DNA from: Emiliania huxleyi CCMP1516
Lineage: Eukaryota; Haptophyta; Isochrysidales; Noelaerhabdaceae
DNA length: 64,000 bases
Direction of reading: 5' to 3'
NCBI RefSeq assembly: GCF_000372725.1
Contig: NW_005199770.1
Location: 1,262,057-1,326,056 of the forward strand
Shown: one piece after another, positions 23,992 through 33,383 of the stretch
Layout: every line of letters begins with the position of its first letter
Position numbering within the stretch: position 1 is the first letter of the stretch
Notes under the pieces: model-generated
Seen by the model: the letters and a program-made list of their open reading frames with translations, nothing else
The model's database searches: none
Told to the model about the DNA's origin: nothing
Program-made: the position numbers and the translations under genes

Positions 23992-25425
23992 ATGTCCACC
24001 CCGCCGCGCCGCCGCTCGCGCGGCCTCGCCTCCGCCTCCGCCGCCGCCGCTCCCTCGCCAAGCACGCCGCCGCCCGCCCGCCTCCTCGACCTGCCCACGG
24101 AGCTCCTCGTGCGCGCCCTCTCTAGCTGCGACCCCGTCGACATTGCTCGCGTCGCCGCCGTCTCCCTCCTCTTTTACGCCTCGCTTGCGGTAGAGGGCAT
24201 CCGCTTGCGGGCGCAAGAGCGCGGCTACGAGCTGCCGGCGCTGCCAGAGGGCGAGGGCTGCGCCGTGCGGTGGCTGTGCTTCGCTGCGCTGCTGTGCGAG
24301 TCCAACCCGCCGGCGAGGGCGGCTGCAGGCATTCGGCACAGCCTTTTCATTGACGGCCAGGGGCGGCTCTCGGCGTGCGGCACAGCGCAGACCTTCAACC
24401 CATCGCTACTCGGTCACGGTGAGGGCGTGGCGCAGCTAAACACGCCGACCCGCCTCCCCTCGCTGGGCGGCGAGAGCGCCGTGAGCGTGTCGGCCGGAAG
24501 CTACCACAGCCTCGCCATCACTGCCGACGCCGCCGTCTGGAGCTGGGGCGGTGGATCCAACGGCCGGTTGGGCCACGGCGACGAGCAGATCCAGCTGCTG
24601 CCGAAGAAGATCGAGGCGTTTGCTGGCCAGCGCGTCGTCGCTGTGTCGGCTGGAGGAGCGCACAGCCTCGCCATCACTGCCAACGGCGCCCTCTGGAGCT
24701 GGGGCTATGGTCTTGACGGCCGGTTGGGCCACGGCGACGACCAGCGCCAGCTGCTGCCGAAGAAGATCGAGGCGTTTGCTGGCCAGCGCGTCGTCGCTGT
24801 GTCGGCTGGAGGGCACCACAGCCTCGCCATCACTGCCGACGGCGCCCTCTGGAGCTGGGGCGTGGGAGCCTCTGGCCAGCTGGGCCACGGCGACGTGCAG
24901 CAGCAGCTGCTGCCCAAGAAGATCGAGGCGTTTGCTGGCCAGCGCGTCGTCGCTGTGTCGGCTGGAGGGTACCACAGCCTCGCCATCACCGCCGACGGCA
25001 GCCTCTGGAGCTGGGGCCGCGGATTCTTTGGCCGGCTGGGCCACGGCGACACGCAGCTACAGCTGCTGCCCAAGAAGATCGAGGCTTTGGCCGACCAGCG
25101 CGTCGAGGCCGTGTCGGCTGGAGGCGGCCATAGCCTCGCCCTCACCGCTGACGGCGCCCTCTGGAGCTGGGGCAGTGGCAGCGATGGCCGGCTGGCCCAC
25201 GGCGTCGAGCAGAACCAACTGCTGCCCAAGAAGGTCGAGGCCTTTGCTGGGCAGCGCGTCGTCGCTGTGTGTGCTGGAGCATACCACAGCCTCGCCCTCA
25301 CCGCCGACGGAGCCGTCCTTACCTGGGGCGAGGGTGAGCGTGGCTGCCTAGGCCACGGGGAGGACCTGTCGAACCAGCTGCTGCCCAAGAAGGTCGAGGT
25401 GTGGGCGCAAGGGCAGCGGGAGTAG
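23992..25425 (+). CDS. F-box/RCC1 repeat protein (seven-bladed propeller)
   Basis: 477 residues, one exon. About residues 24-70 resemble an F-box (LLDLPTELLVRALSSCDP...VAAVSLLF). From about residue 110 seven RCC1 blades of about 51 residues follow, with the signature WSWG.G..G.LGHG and VVAVSAGG.HSLAIT, nearly identical to one another at DNA level in the middle blades. RCC1 propellers bind chromatin or serve as protein scaffolds; with an F-box the protein could be a substrate receptor of an SCF ubiquitin ligase. That is inference. The related copy at 5731 is broken. The stop is followed at once by ATG and an in-frame reading of about 158 codons with a hydrophobic segment. Confidence 0.85.
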   Translation: MSTPPRRRSRGLASASAAAAPSPSTPPPARLLDLPTELLVRALSSCDPVDIARVAAVSLLFYASLAVEGIRLRAQERGYELPALPEGEGCAVRWLCFAALLCESNPPARAAAGIRHSLFIDGQGRLSACGTAQTFNPSLLGHGEGVAQLNTPTRLPSLGGESAVSVSAGSYHSLAITADAAVWSWGGGSNGRLGHGDEQIQLLPKKIEAFAGQRVVAVSAGGAHSLAITANGALWSWGYGLDGRLGHGDDQRQLLPKKIEAFAGQRVVAVSAGGHHSLAITADGALWSWGVGASGQLGHGDVQQQLLPKKIEAFAGQRVVAVSAGGYHSLAITADGSLWSWGRGFFGRLGHGDTQLQLLPKKIEALADQRVEAVSAGGGHSLALTADGALWSWGSGSDGRLAHGVEQNQLLPKKVEAFAGQRVVAVCAGAYHSLALTADGAVLTWGEGERGCLGHGEDLSNQLLPKKVEVWAQGQRE

Positions 25426-26606
25426 ATGAGCTCGCCGCCGCCGCCGCCCTCCATTGAGCCTTCGCTGCCGCCGTCGGAGTCGCCGTCGCCGCGGCCGCCC
25501 TCCGCGACGATTTTTGCCGTCGCCACCGTCGGCGCCACCGTCGCCTTCGTCAGTATCGCGAATCGCCGCCGCCTCCCTCGGGGATGCTCCCTCTGCTGCT
25601 GCGCACGCGCGCTCGTAGTTATGTACCGGCCAGGAACCCCTCGCTCGGCCAAACCGCGAACTCCACGGCAGTGCACAACCGGATCATGTTTTATATTTTC
25701 TCCGACCCCGCCCGCGCGAGACACTTCACGTGACACTCACGGAGTCAGTGTGAGGGGTGCAACCCCGCCGGCGCCGCGCACAGACCCGCAGCACGCACCG
25801 CCGCGCCACCGCGGCACCGGGTCCACCGAGAGCCGGCGGCACACGCACTCCGGCAGAGCGCGCGGGTACACCGGGTTTTGTGTGGAGAGTGGAGCTCCCT
25901 GAGCTGTCTGTTTTCTATCTTTCGGGCCGCGTAGAGTGTAGGCACGCCGAAGCGCGAGGTCCAAAATGCCAAACTCCCCCGTGAGCCGTGTGTGAGATTG
26001 GCTCACAAAGCAGAACCGCAGCACGACTGCACGAGCCCCTCTCGTTTGCCCTCCTTTCCCTCCCGATCTGAGATCCGGACACGTACCTGCTCCCGCCGCA
26101 GCCGCTGCGCTGCATGTATCGACACCGTCGCTCCACCGATCGCTCACACCCGGCGCAGCACCACACTGCGCCTTCTTCTGCTTCCTCCATCTTCCTACAC
26201 CGCGGGGTTGGGGCGGTGGGCTAGGGTGGCGGGGGCGAGAGGGGCGAGGCGAAGGAGAGGGCAGCGACGGCGGGATGGCGGGGGCGTTGCGAGTGTGTCT
26301 GAAGAGGCGCTGAGGCGGCGCTTTTGTCGGTGGGCGGGCGAGGCGGCGGTGGGCTGGTTGGCGGCGCAGCACTTGCCGAACGGACGGCGAGCTCTTGGGT
26401 ATCTCGTGTCCCCTCGTGTCCTCTCGTGTCCCCTCGTGTCCTCTCGTGTCCTCTCGTGTCCTCTCGTGTAGCCTCGCACTTCTTGTCCGCACGGCGATGT
26501 GCATCTTGAGGAAGCCCTGCACGACGAGGACCTCCGGCAGCCGACCCTGCGCAGAGACACCGAGGGTCTCCCGGACCGCGCAGTGGACCTATGGGATAGG
26601 CTCGCT
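25426..26606. other. Intergenic / 3' region, with minisatellite
   Basis: Directly after the RCC1 stop an in-frame ATG starts a proline-rich frame with a possible membrane helix (ATIFAVATVGATVAFVSIA) to 25902. It could be 3' UTR or a separate small protein. At 26400-26470 a CCTCGTGTC repeat with 11-base period occurs, probably in an intron of the minus-strand gene that starts near 26609. Confidence 0.4.
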
Positions 26607-26609
26607 CAT
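26120..26609 (-). other. Possible partner gene of histone H4, broken or spliced
   Basis: Within the inverted duplication this position matches the start of the gene at 48449: ATG 26609 encodes MSEPIP (MSDPSA in the other copy) but meets TAG. Beyond two acceptor-like sites (CTGCGCAG and GTCGTGCAG) lies a protein-like stretch (GFLKMHIAVRTRS) interrupted by the CACGAGAGGAC repeat. No full model fits, so this copy may be a pseudogene. Confidence 0.3.
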
Positions 26610-26919
26610 CCACTCCGCCGCGTCCGGCAGCCCAGCGGAGGCGGCGCGGCGCCGCCGCCGCTGTCCTTCCGCGCCGTTTGGGCAGTGAGAGAGGGCGCAG
26701 GCGGTCGACGGGAGGAGGACGTGTGGGGGTCTCGAGGCGTTGTGGGAGAGCTAGAGCCGGACCGCTCGAGGTCGTCGCTCCTGCGGCGGCGGACGAGGGG
26801 ACTCGTGAGTATTCGGAGGCGGCGCAGAGTGCGTGAACGCAAGAAGGGCGCAATGGCGAAACAGAGGCGCGGTTAGCGAGAGCGGCTCGCGGGATGATGT
26901 TTGAGTGGCGCATTCGTGA

Positions 26920-27621
<702 letters not shown>

Positions 27622-27645
27622 ACAACCGGCCACCACCCAATCCCC

Positions 27646-27661
27646 GGTGTTTCTAAACACC
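27646..27661 (+). terminator. Histone mRNA 3' stem-loop
   Basis: GGTGTT-TCTA-AACACC: 6-bp stem and 4-base loop followed by ACC, the size and layout of the metazoan/algal histone stem-loop bound by SLBP. It stands 24 bases after the H4 stop and is repeated at the same place in the second H4 gene. Confidence 0.85.
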
Positions 27662-28149
27662 ACCCTCCTCTCTCCGGGCTCTCGCGCCCTCTGCCTCGCG
27701 CGACGGGTGGCTGCCCTTGTGTGCGCTCGGGTAGTTTGCCTTCCCTGCGCGCTGCGGGCGGAGGTATTTTTTTCGCGCTCCGCCCTGAGCCTGACCCCTG
27801 TCGCCTGTGTCTGTGAGCGGATGGCTCGATTCGGCAAAGGGAAGTGCTTTTTCTTTTTTCGCACGAGGCGATAAATTTGTTTATCGCATATTGCTTCTGG
27901 TAGGCCAGAGGCGGGGCAAATTTTTTCTTTTTTCGGGCGGGCAAGAGTTCGGCGCTTGGGGGAGGCCCCAGACCTCAGCGGCTGCGCCGGCGGCTGCGCC
28001 GGGTCGTCGTCGGCGCGCGGGCCGCCAAAGGACGCCGCCTGAGCGCGAGGCCGCCTCGACGCCCGTGCGCAAACGAGAGAGCCGTCCGCTGGCGGGCGCC
28101 GTGCGAGACACCGCCCTCTCTGACATAGCCGCCGCGTCTCGACTCGGTG

Positions 28150-29304
28150 ATGGCGCCCGAAGCGATCCCGCCCGCCACGCTGCTCGCCGACATCGCCGCC
28201 GCCGACCTCGCCTCGCTGCGCGCCCACCTCTCCGGCCGGCGGACGCGCGGCAGTCTCGACGCGCGGCTCGACACCGAGAAGCAGGACACGCTGCTCACCT
28301 GGGCCGCTCGCCACGGGCAGGCCGAGGCGGTGCGGCTGCTGCTCGAGGCCGGCGCGAGCGTCGGGGCGACGACGGGCGGCGGCGGTGGTGGCAGCGGCGG
28401 CGCGTCGGCGCTGCTCATCGCGTGCTCGGAAGGCCACCTCGAGTGCGCCCAAGTGCTTCAGCAGGCTGGCGCGGCGGTCAACCAAGCCATGGACGACGGC
28501 GTCACGCCACTGTACATGGCGTGCCAGGAGGGCCACGTCGAGATCGCCCGGCTGCTTCTCGAGGCCGGTGCGGCGGTCGACCAAGTTGATGATGAAGGCA
28601 CCACGCCGCTGTACATCGCGTGCCAGAAGGGCCACCTCGAGGTCGCCCAGCTGCTCATCGAGGCCGGCGCTGCGGTGAACCAAGCAGATTCTGACGGCGC
28701 CACGCCGCTGTACATCGCGTGCCAGCAGGGCCACGTCGACACCGCCCGGCTGCTCCTCGAGACCGGCGCGGCGATCGATCAAGCCATGAACGATGGCGTC
28801 ACGCCGCTGTTCATGGCGTGCCAGAATGGCCACCTCGAGATCGCCAAGCTTCTCTCCTCCTACGGCGCCTCCCGCGCCGCGGTGCCGCCCTTCGGCACGC
28901 CCGAGGAGGCCGCGAACCGCCGCGGCCACGCCGACCTCGCCGCCTGGCTGGTCGCCAGCCGCGGCTGGACGCCGCTCGCGCACCTTGAGAGCCTCACCGC
29001 CGCCCGCGCTCTCTCCCTGCTGCGCAGCGGCGCACGCCTGCACGAGGGCGAGCCGACGCCGCTGCAGCGCGCCGCGGGCGGCGAGGGCGAGGCGGCGGCG
29101 CTGATCCGGCGGGCGGCGGCGCCGTGGTCGCCGGCAAGCCACTCGCTCTTCCCCGCGGCGGCGCGCAAGTACGCGGTAACGGTCATGCGCATCGGCCACC
29201 AGATCGCGCTCTCTCCGCCCGACGGCGCCGAGGCGCGCCCGGACTGGAGCGCGCTGTCCGACGTGTGGCGCGAGCACGTGCTGCCGCACGCGGTGGCGCG
29301 CTGA
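28150..29304 (+). CDS. Ankyrin-repeat protein
   Basis: 384 residues from ATG 28150 (the preceding GTG is not used as a start). A leader helix (TLLADIAAADLASLRAHLSG) is followed by about six ankyrin repeats, the first with a Gly/Ser linker (TTGGGGGGSGGASALLIACS). The shared family C-terminus then runs to SDVWREHVLPHAVAR. It forms a pair with histone H4 upstream, and the pair recurs in inverted orientation at 45725-47755. No introns. Confidence 0.85.
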   Translation: MAPEAIPPATLLADIAAADLASLRAHLSGRRTRGSLDARLDTEKQDTLLTWAARHGQAEAVRLLLEAGASVGATTGGGGGGSGGASALLIACSEGHLECAQVLQQAGAAVNQAMDDGVTPLYMACQEGHVEIARLLLEAGAAVDQVDDEGTTPLYIACQKGHLEVAQLLIEAGAAVNQADSDGATPLYIACQQGHVDTARLLLETGAAIDQAMNDGVTPLFMACQNGHLEIAKLLSSYGASRAAVPPFGTPEEAANRRGHADLAAWLVASRGWTPLAHLESLTAARALSLLRSGARLHEGEPTPLQRAAGGEGEAAALIRRAAAPWSPASHSLFPAAARKYAVTVMRIGHQIALSPPDGAEARPDWSALSDVWREHVLPHAVAR

Positions 29305-29851
29305 GGCCGAGTGAGGACGCGAGTGCCAAGCAGGGGAAGGGTCGGAGTGCAGAGAGAGGTGAATTTTATGTGGATGGTTAGTTTTTGATTGTTCGTCGGA
29401 TTGCGTTGTTTTTTTCTTGAACATTTGTGGACTCCACTTGTACCGCCAGGGAGCGCCTCGCACCGACACGTGCGTGTTCGACTGAATTAGTTGTAAAGCC
29501 GCACTAGCCCGTACCGTCTCAGCGAGGTCCAGAGGAGAGAGGTCGACTTACGATCCGGGTGTGGCTTTATCACTACTCACGAGCAACAACGAACAGCCCG
29601 AAGAGTGAACACATCCGAACGCGGAACGGTGTCGGTGAACCTCTCCACCTCTCCCTCGCTCCACTACTCCAGGTGGACTCCACCACGCTTACCGCGCTGT
29701 GTCTCGGTGTCGCGATATCCGATATGTGAGAGTGGTCTGAATTCCCCGCAGCGCATGCAACACCGTGTACTCCAATACTCCGCGTACTCCTCTACGTGTA
29801 AGGCCTTCGTGCTTCGACCGTCGGTGTGCTGGACCGGGTCCTCATGGCTCA
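29305..29851. other. Intergenic, nothing recognised
   Basis: About 550 bases between the ankyrin stop and the end of the DoxX-like gene on the other strand. Lower GC than its surroundings, with GTTTTTTTC near 29406. No gene or RNA seen. Confidence 0.5.
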
Positions 29852-31097
29852 TCATGCCAGAGGCAGCGTGGCGAGGTCCCACCAGACGGCGAGCAGCACC
29901 AGCTGAATGAGCCCGCGCGCGGCGTGGTCCTGCGGGTACCGCAGCCGCACCGGCAGCTCCGGCTCGAGCGACACGTCGTGCGTGAACTGGTAGGGGCAGG
30001 CGCGACGAGCGTTCGGGGAGGCGGGGCGCGAGTGGTAGAGACAAAACTGCTTCGACGCAAGTGTCTGGAGCGAGTGTGCGCGTCTGGCTCTTCCTGTCTC
30101 TCGCCTGGTAGATGTTCGCCGGCGTCACCGCGGCAGTGAGCAGGAAGAGCGCAGCGCAGGGCAGCTGCAGCGGGACGGCGAGGAGGCCGACCTGTTCACA
30201 GCTCGAGCACGCTTCACCGCAGGAACAGGAGGCCTGTTCACAGCAGGAGGCCGACCTGTTCACAGCAGGCCGCGTGGAGCAAGCCTCTCGCCGAGCCCTG
30301 CGGGTGGAGGCGGGCGAGGAGTGCGGACCGCCGAGAGCACGAGGGACGCGCCGGCGACCACCTCTGCCACGCCCGTCCAGTAGGTGTGGTACTGCCTGCC
30401 CACAGGTACAGCGCGTGAAGAAGACGCTGTCCACACTCGCCTGGCTGAGCAGTTGTGTGTGTGGATTGCCCGTAGCTGATCCCGAGCATGTCGGCGCCCG
30501 GAGCCGGCACCTGGCGGCGGGGGAGCACTTGCGTGAGCGGGTCGGCGGCGGCAGTGGCCGCGGCGAGTGTGGCGGCGGAGACGAGGCGAGGCGGTGGCGG
30601 AGCTGGTGGCCGGCGATGTGTGTAGTGACGCAAGTGTGGTGGCGGCAGGCGTGGTGGCAGGCGAGGAATACCTGCCAGCAGCCCCAGGTGCCGCGAGGCG
30701 GCGTGAGGCGGACGTACATGTCGGTGAGCGTAAAGTGGGTGACGCCAGCCACAGTGAAGGCCAGGCCGAGCGGAATCGGCAGCACGGCGGGCGCGTTTGC
30801 CACGAAAGCGTCCAGACGAGAAAGGAGGGTGGCGAAGGCAGCCGTGCCCGCGACGACACCGGCGCTAATGCCAGCAAATGCAAGCCGCTGCGTGGACACG
30901 TCCAGGCTCGAGACCAACCGGGAGGGGTCTGGCCTCGGAGGGAGGTCCGTCAGCTCGCAGGCGGGTCTCGCAGTCCGGCATGGCGCGGTGAGCTGCAGCT
31001 GGCGTGCTGGGTTGCTGAGCGGCCGGCCGGAGTGGAAGCTGGCCGACGCGGCTAAGGGAATGCACACGAGGAAGAAGGCGGTGGCCGACGGCGGCAT
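29852..31097 (-). CDS. DoxX-like membrane protein with plastid-type presequence
   Basis: Exons 31097-30672, 30510-30470, 30395-30329, 30191-30105 and 29986-29852 join to 251 residues (260 if the ATG at 31124 is used). The N-terminus MPPSATAFFLVCIPLAASAS|F looks like a signal peptide followed by Phe, as in bipartite presequences of secondary plastids, then a basic/hydroxylated transit stretch. The mature part has four hydrophobic helices: SAGVVAGTAAFATLL, LGLAFTVAGVTHFTL, GVAEVVAGASLVLSAVGLL and AALFLLTAAVTPANIY. The motif TGVAEVVAG with TPANIY is typical of the DoxX/TQO family of small membrane proteins linked to quinone redox. Introns: 30511-30671 GT, 30396-30469 GC, 30192-30328 GT, 29987-30104 GC; the second and third begin with copies of the next exon. 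Confidence 0.8.
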
Positions 31098-32072
31098 ATA
31101 CCTTTGTATCATGTGCTTTCGCATGTCGGTACGTATGACACCTGAGAAATCACTTCGCGGGGTTCCCCTACCCCACACCGTTCTCCCATCCCTCCCTGGG
31201 GTTGTCTGTTTTCTTTCTTTCTTTCTTTACACTGCTCGTGCGTGTCGTCATCATCTGTCCCGCGTCCACCCATACCGCGTTGGTGTCCAGTCCGAGCCTG
31301 ACTGTTGTTCATCTTTCTACATACATACACAACTCTCCAATGTATGTGCACAGGGACTGGGCGAGCGGGCCGCGCTCGCGTTTGTTCTTCCCTTTCTCCT
31401 TTTGTTCAATTCTCAGCGTGAAACGAAAATAAAAAAGAGCCGCCGTCAGATCAGCGGCGTCGACGACGTTGGCACTGGCCAGCTTCGTGACCGAGGAGAC
31501 GGTCTCGACCTCCTCCTCGGCCACGCCCAGGAGCTCGGCAAGCGCGTTGGAGATGGAGTGCATTGCGAGAGTGTCGTCAGAGGGCGGTCACAAGCAAGCG
31601 GAGAGGCTTTGGTGGCAAGAGCCATGGACGTGGGTCGTGAAATTCACGGCACCCTAGATAACCGACCGAAACCGCTGAAAAGCGGGACGAACATACAACG
31701 TCTTTCTTCTTTTTGGACGAGGTCGAGGATCGCACACGTACAGCGTACCGCCGCACAGTACGGCAACGCACCGACACACCGGACAATGTGGCAGTGCCCA
31801 CACGCGTCCGTTGGCGTCGCGCGACGGGGCACCAACCATTCCACTAGACAGTACATGCATGTCTATCCTTGTACATCGCAGCTGCGCTCCACAAGAGCCA
31901 CTCCCCACTGCCTGAGGGAACGTACATCCCAGCGCCGCTGCCGAGTGCCGATGTCCGTCCCACAGCCTCAGTAGAGGGAACAAAGCAGCTGCAAGCTGCT
32001 GACCATCGTCTCGGTATTGCTCACGTCAAACCGTGGCAAACCCAAGCCACGTGAGCGGATCAGGACCCATTG
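31098..32072. other. Intergenic with dispersed repeat and a small doubtful frame
   Basis: The repeat at 31184-31320 is described separately. On the minus strand ATG 31563 opens an 84-codon frame whose first 42 residues (MHSISNALAELLGVAEEEVE...) look protein-like and the rest random; it could be a first exon. Nothing else is supported. Confidence 0.4.
31184..31320 (-). repeat. Dispersed repeat, uninterrupted copy
   Basis: Read on the minus strand: GGCTCGGACTGGACACCAAC, GCGGTATGGGTGGACGC, GATGATGACGACACGCACGA, then AAAGAAAG runs and GGGAGGGATGGG. The first parts match 59680-59738 plus 60674-60690, where a 935-bp insertion splits the repeat; the last part matches 17501 and 22601. Confidence 0.8.
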
Positions 32073-32981
32073 TCATTTTGTCAGGAGGCAGGTAAGGTTC
32101 AGTGCTCCGAGTTCGCGACCAAGGCGCGCCATCGCTGTGGCGTGCACGAGCTGGTCCACCCGTGTCATGCTGCGCACTGCTGCAAGCACTGTGCCAGATA
32201 TCTGTGTGTTCTCGGGGTGGGTGCCGTGGGTGGCATGCCGGGGGGGGTTGCCGGGGGGGGTTGCTGCCTCGCAGGAGCAGACGAACGGTTCGGGCCAGGA
32301 GGTGTTGGTGCCCTCTGCGAGCTCTGGGCGGGCTGCGAGCACTGCGCGAAGTACGCAGAGTGACGCGGTAAACTCTTCGGTCACGCCCACCCAGGCTGCC
32401 TGCTCCACGTGGCGCATCGCATCTTCGGCATCGTCTCCCAGCAAGTGGGCCTGCTTGTTTCGTGGGTCATAGCCGCAGTGCCTCCCCCACTTGAACGGAG
32501 ACGTTGCTGCCGAGGTTGCGTCCTGGGATTGGAGCGCCGAGAAGTTCATCACCCAGTCTTCGAACGAGATCGGCGAGTAGTGGTGGAGACGGGCCCCGTT
32601 GGCCCCAACTTGCTGGCAATGCATCCACATCGACCGCACGTGGAGGATTGGGTTGCGGACAATGGTCATCAACTCGGTCCCCGCCATCATCTTCATGCTA
32701 GGCCTGCTGGTGGCCACAGATGCGTCTTGCGACATCACCATGTTGCAGCCCTTGTAACGCGCGTCGTCGTGCCCCAGTCGCATTGCAGCAGGGTCGTGCC
32801 CGACGATGCATTTTCTCCTGCCCGCGCACTGCGTTGACTCAAACGGGTTGCAGATCTTTAAGGGAGGCAGCTGCTTGCCGCTGGAGCCTGAGTGGACCAT
32901 TCGCTCAAAGGACTCTCCTCCGGTCTTGGGGATGTGAGTGAACGCCAGCCGCGCGGTTGGGAAGTAATGATGGCTTCCCAT
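32073..32981 (-). CDS. Sulfotransferase family protein
   Basis: 302 residues from ATG 32981. The start region holds the PAPS 5'-phosphosulfate loop FTHIPKTGGESFERMV (about residues 13-28). TIVRNPILHVRSMWMH (about 105-120) is the 3'-phosphate binding Arg/Ser motif. This layout fits the carbohydrate sulfotransferase group (heparan 2-O / chondroitin type), which moves sulfate from PAPS to polysaccharide in the Golgi; haptophytes make sulfated polysaccharides. No membrane anchor is present at this start. The frame is open 37 codons upstream without another ATG, so an upstream exon is possible. Confidence 0.75.
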   Translation of the reverse strand: MGSHHYFPTARLAFTHIPKTGGESFERMVHSGSSGKQLPPLKICNPFESTQCAGRRKCIVGHDPAAMRLGHDDARYKGCNMVMSQDASVATSRPSMKMMAGTELMTIVRNPILHVRSMWMHCQQVGANGARLHHYSPISFEDWVMNFSALQSQDATSAATSPFKWGRHCGYDPRNKQAHLLGDDAEDAMRHVEQAAWVGVTEEFTASLCVLRAVLAARPELAEGTNTSWPEPFVCSCEAATPPGNPPRHATHGTHPENTQISGTVLAAVRSMTRVDQLVHATAMARLGRELGALNLTCLLTK

Positions 32982-33383
32982 TGACGCGCCGCGTGCAATC
33001 GATCGTGCCACTTCACCTCGAAGCTGCTGGCTAAGAGTACTTATTTGATAGCTTAATTGGGGCGCGCTGAGGACGCTCCGTGCCGCACCCACAACGCGTG
33101 GCCACGCTGGCGACGACGCGGAATAAGAAAAAAAAACATGAACAAACTTCAGTTTGTGCTAGTGAACTGAGGAGAAGCGGGTCGAGCCTCGGCGCAGAGG
33201 GCAGCGCCTAGCGGGCGGGGGAACCCTTACCCCGCGCCTTCTGCAGTTCTGCTGACCGCCGTTTTGTACGGCGGGACCTCCGAGCGCTACGAGGCCCTCA
33301 CACCGCTCTAGACAGGCGCCAACCTATCAGTTCTCAAAGCGAGCGAAATCCCCTAAACCAAGGTTTTTCTTCTTTCTGGCGGC
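32982..33383. other. Divergent intergenic region
   Basis: About 400 bases between the sulfotransferase start (minus) and the ankyrin start (plus). An A-run (GAATAAGAAAAAAAAAC) lies near 33122. TTTCTTCTTTCTGGCGGC (33366-33383) abuts the ankyrin ATG, as it nearly does at 17987. Confidence 0.45.

Noticed and set aside
30112-31974. 620-codon plus-strand frame across the DoxX-like gene
   Set aside because: The minus strand gives a complete five-exon membrane protein; the plus frame has no domain and runs through the dispersed repeat.
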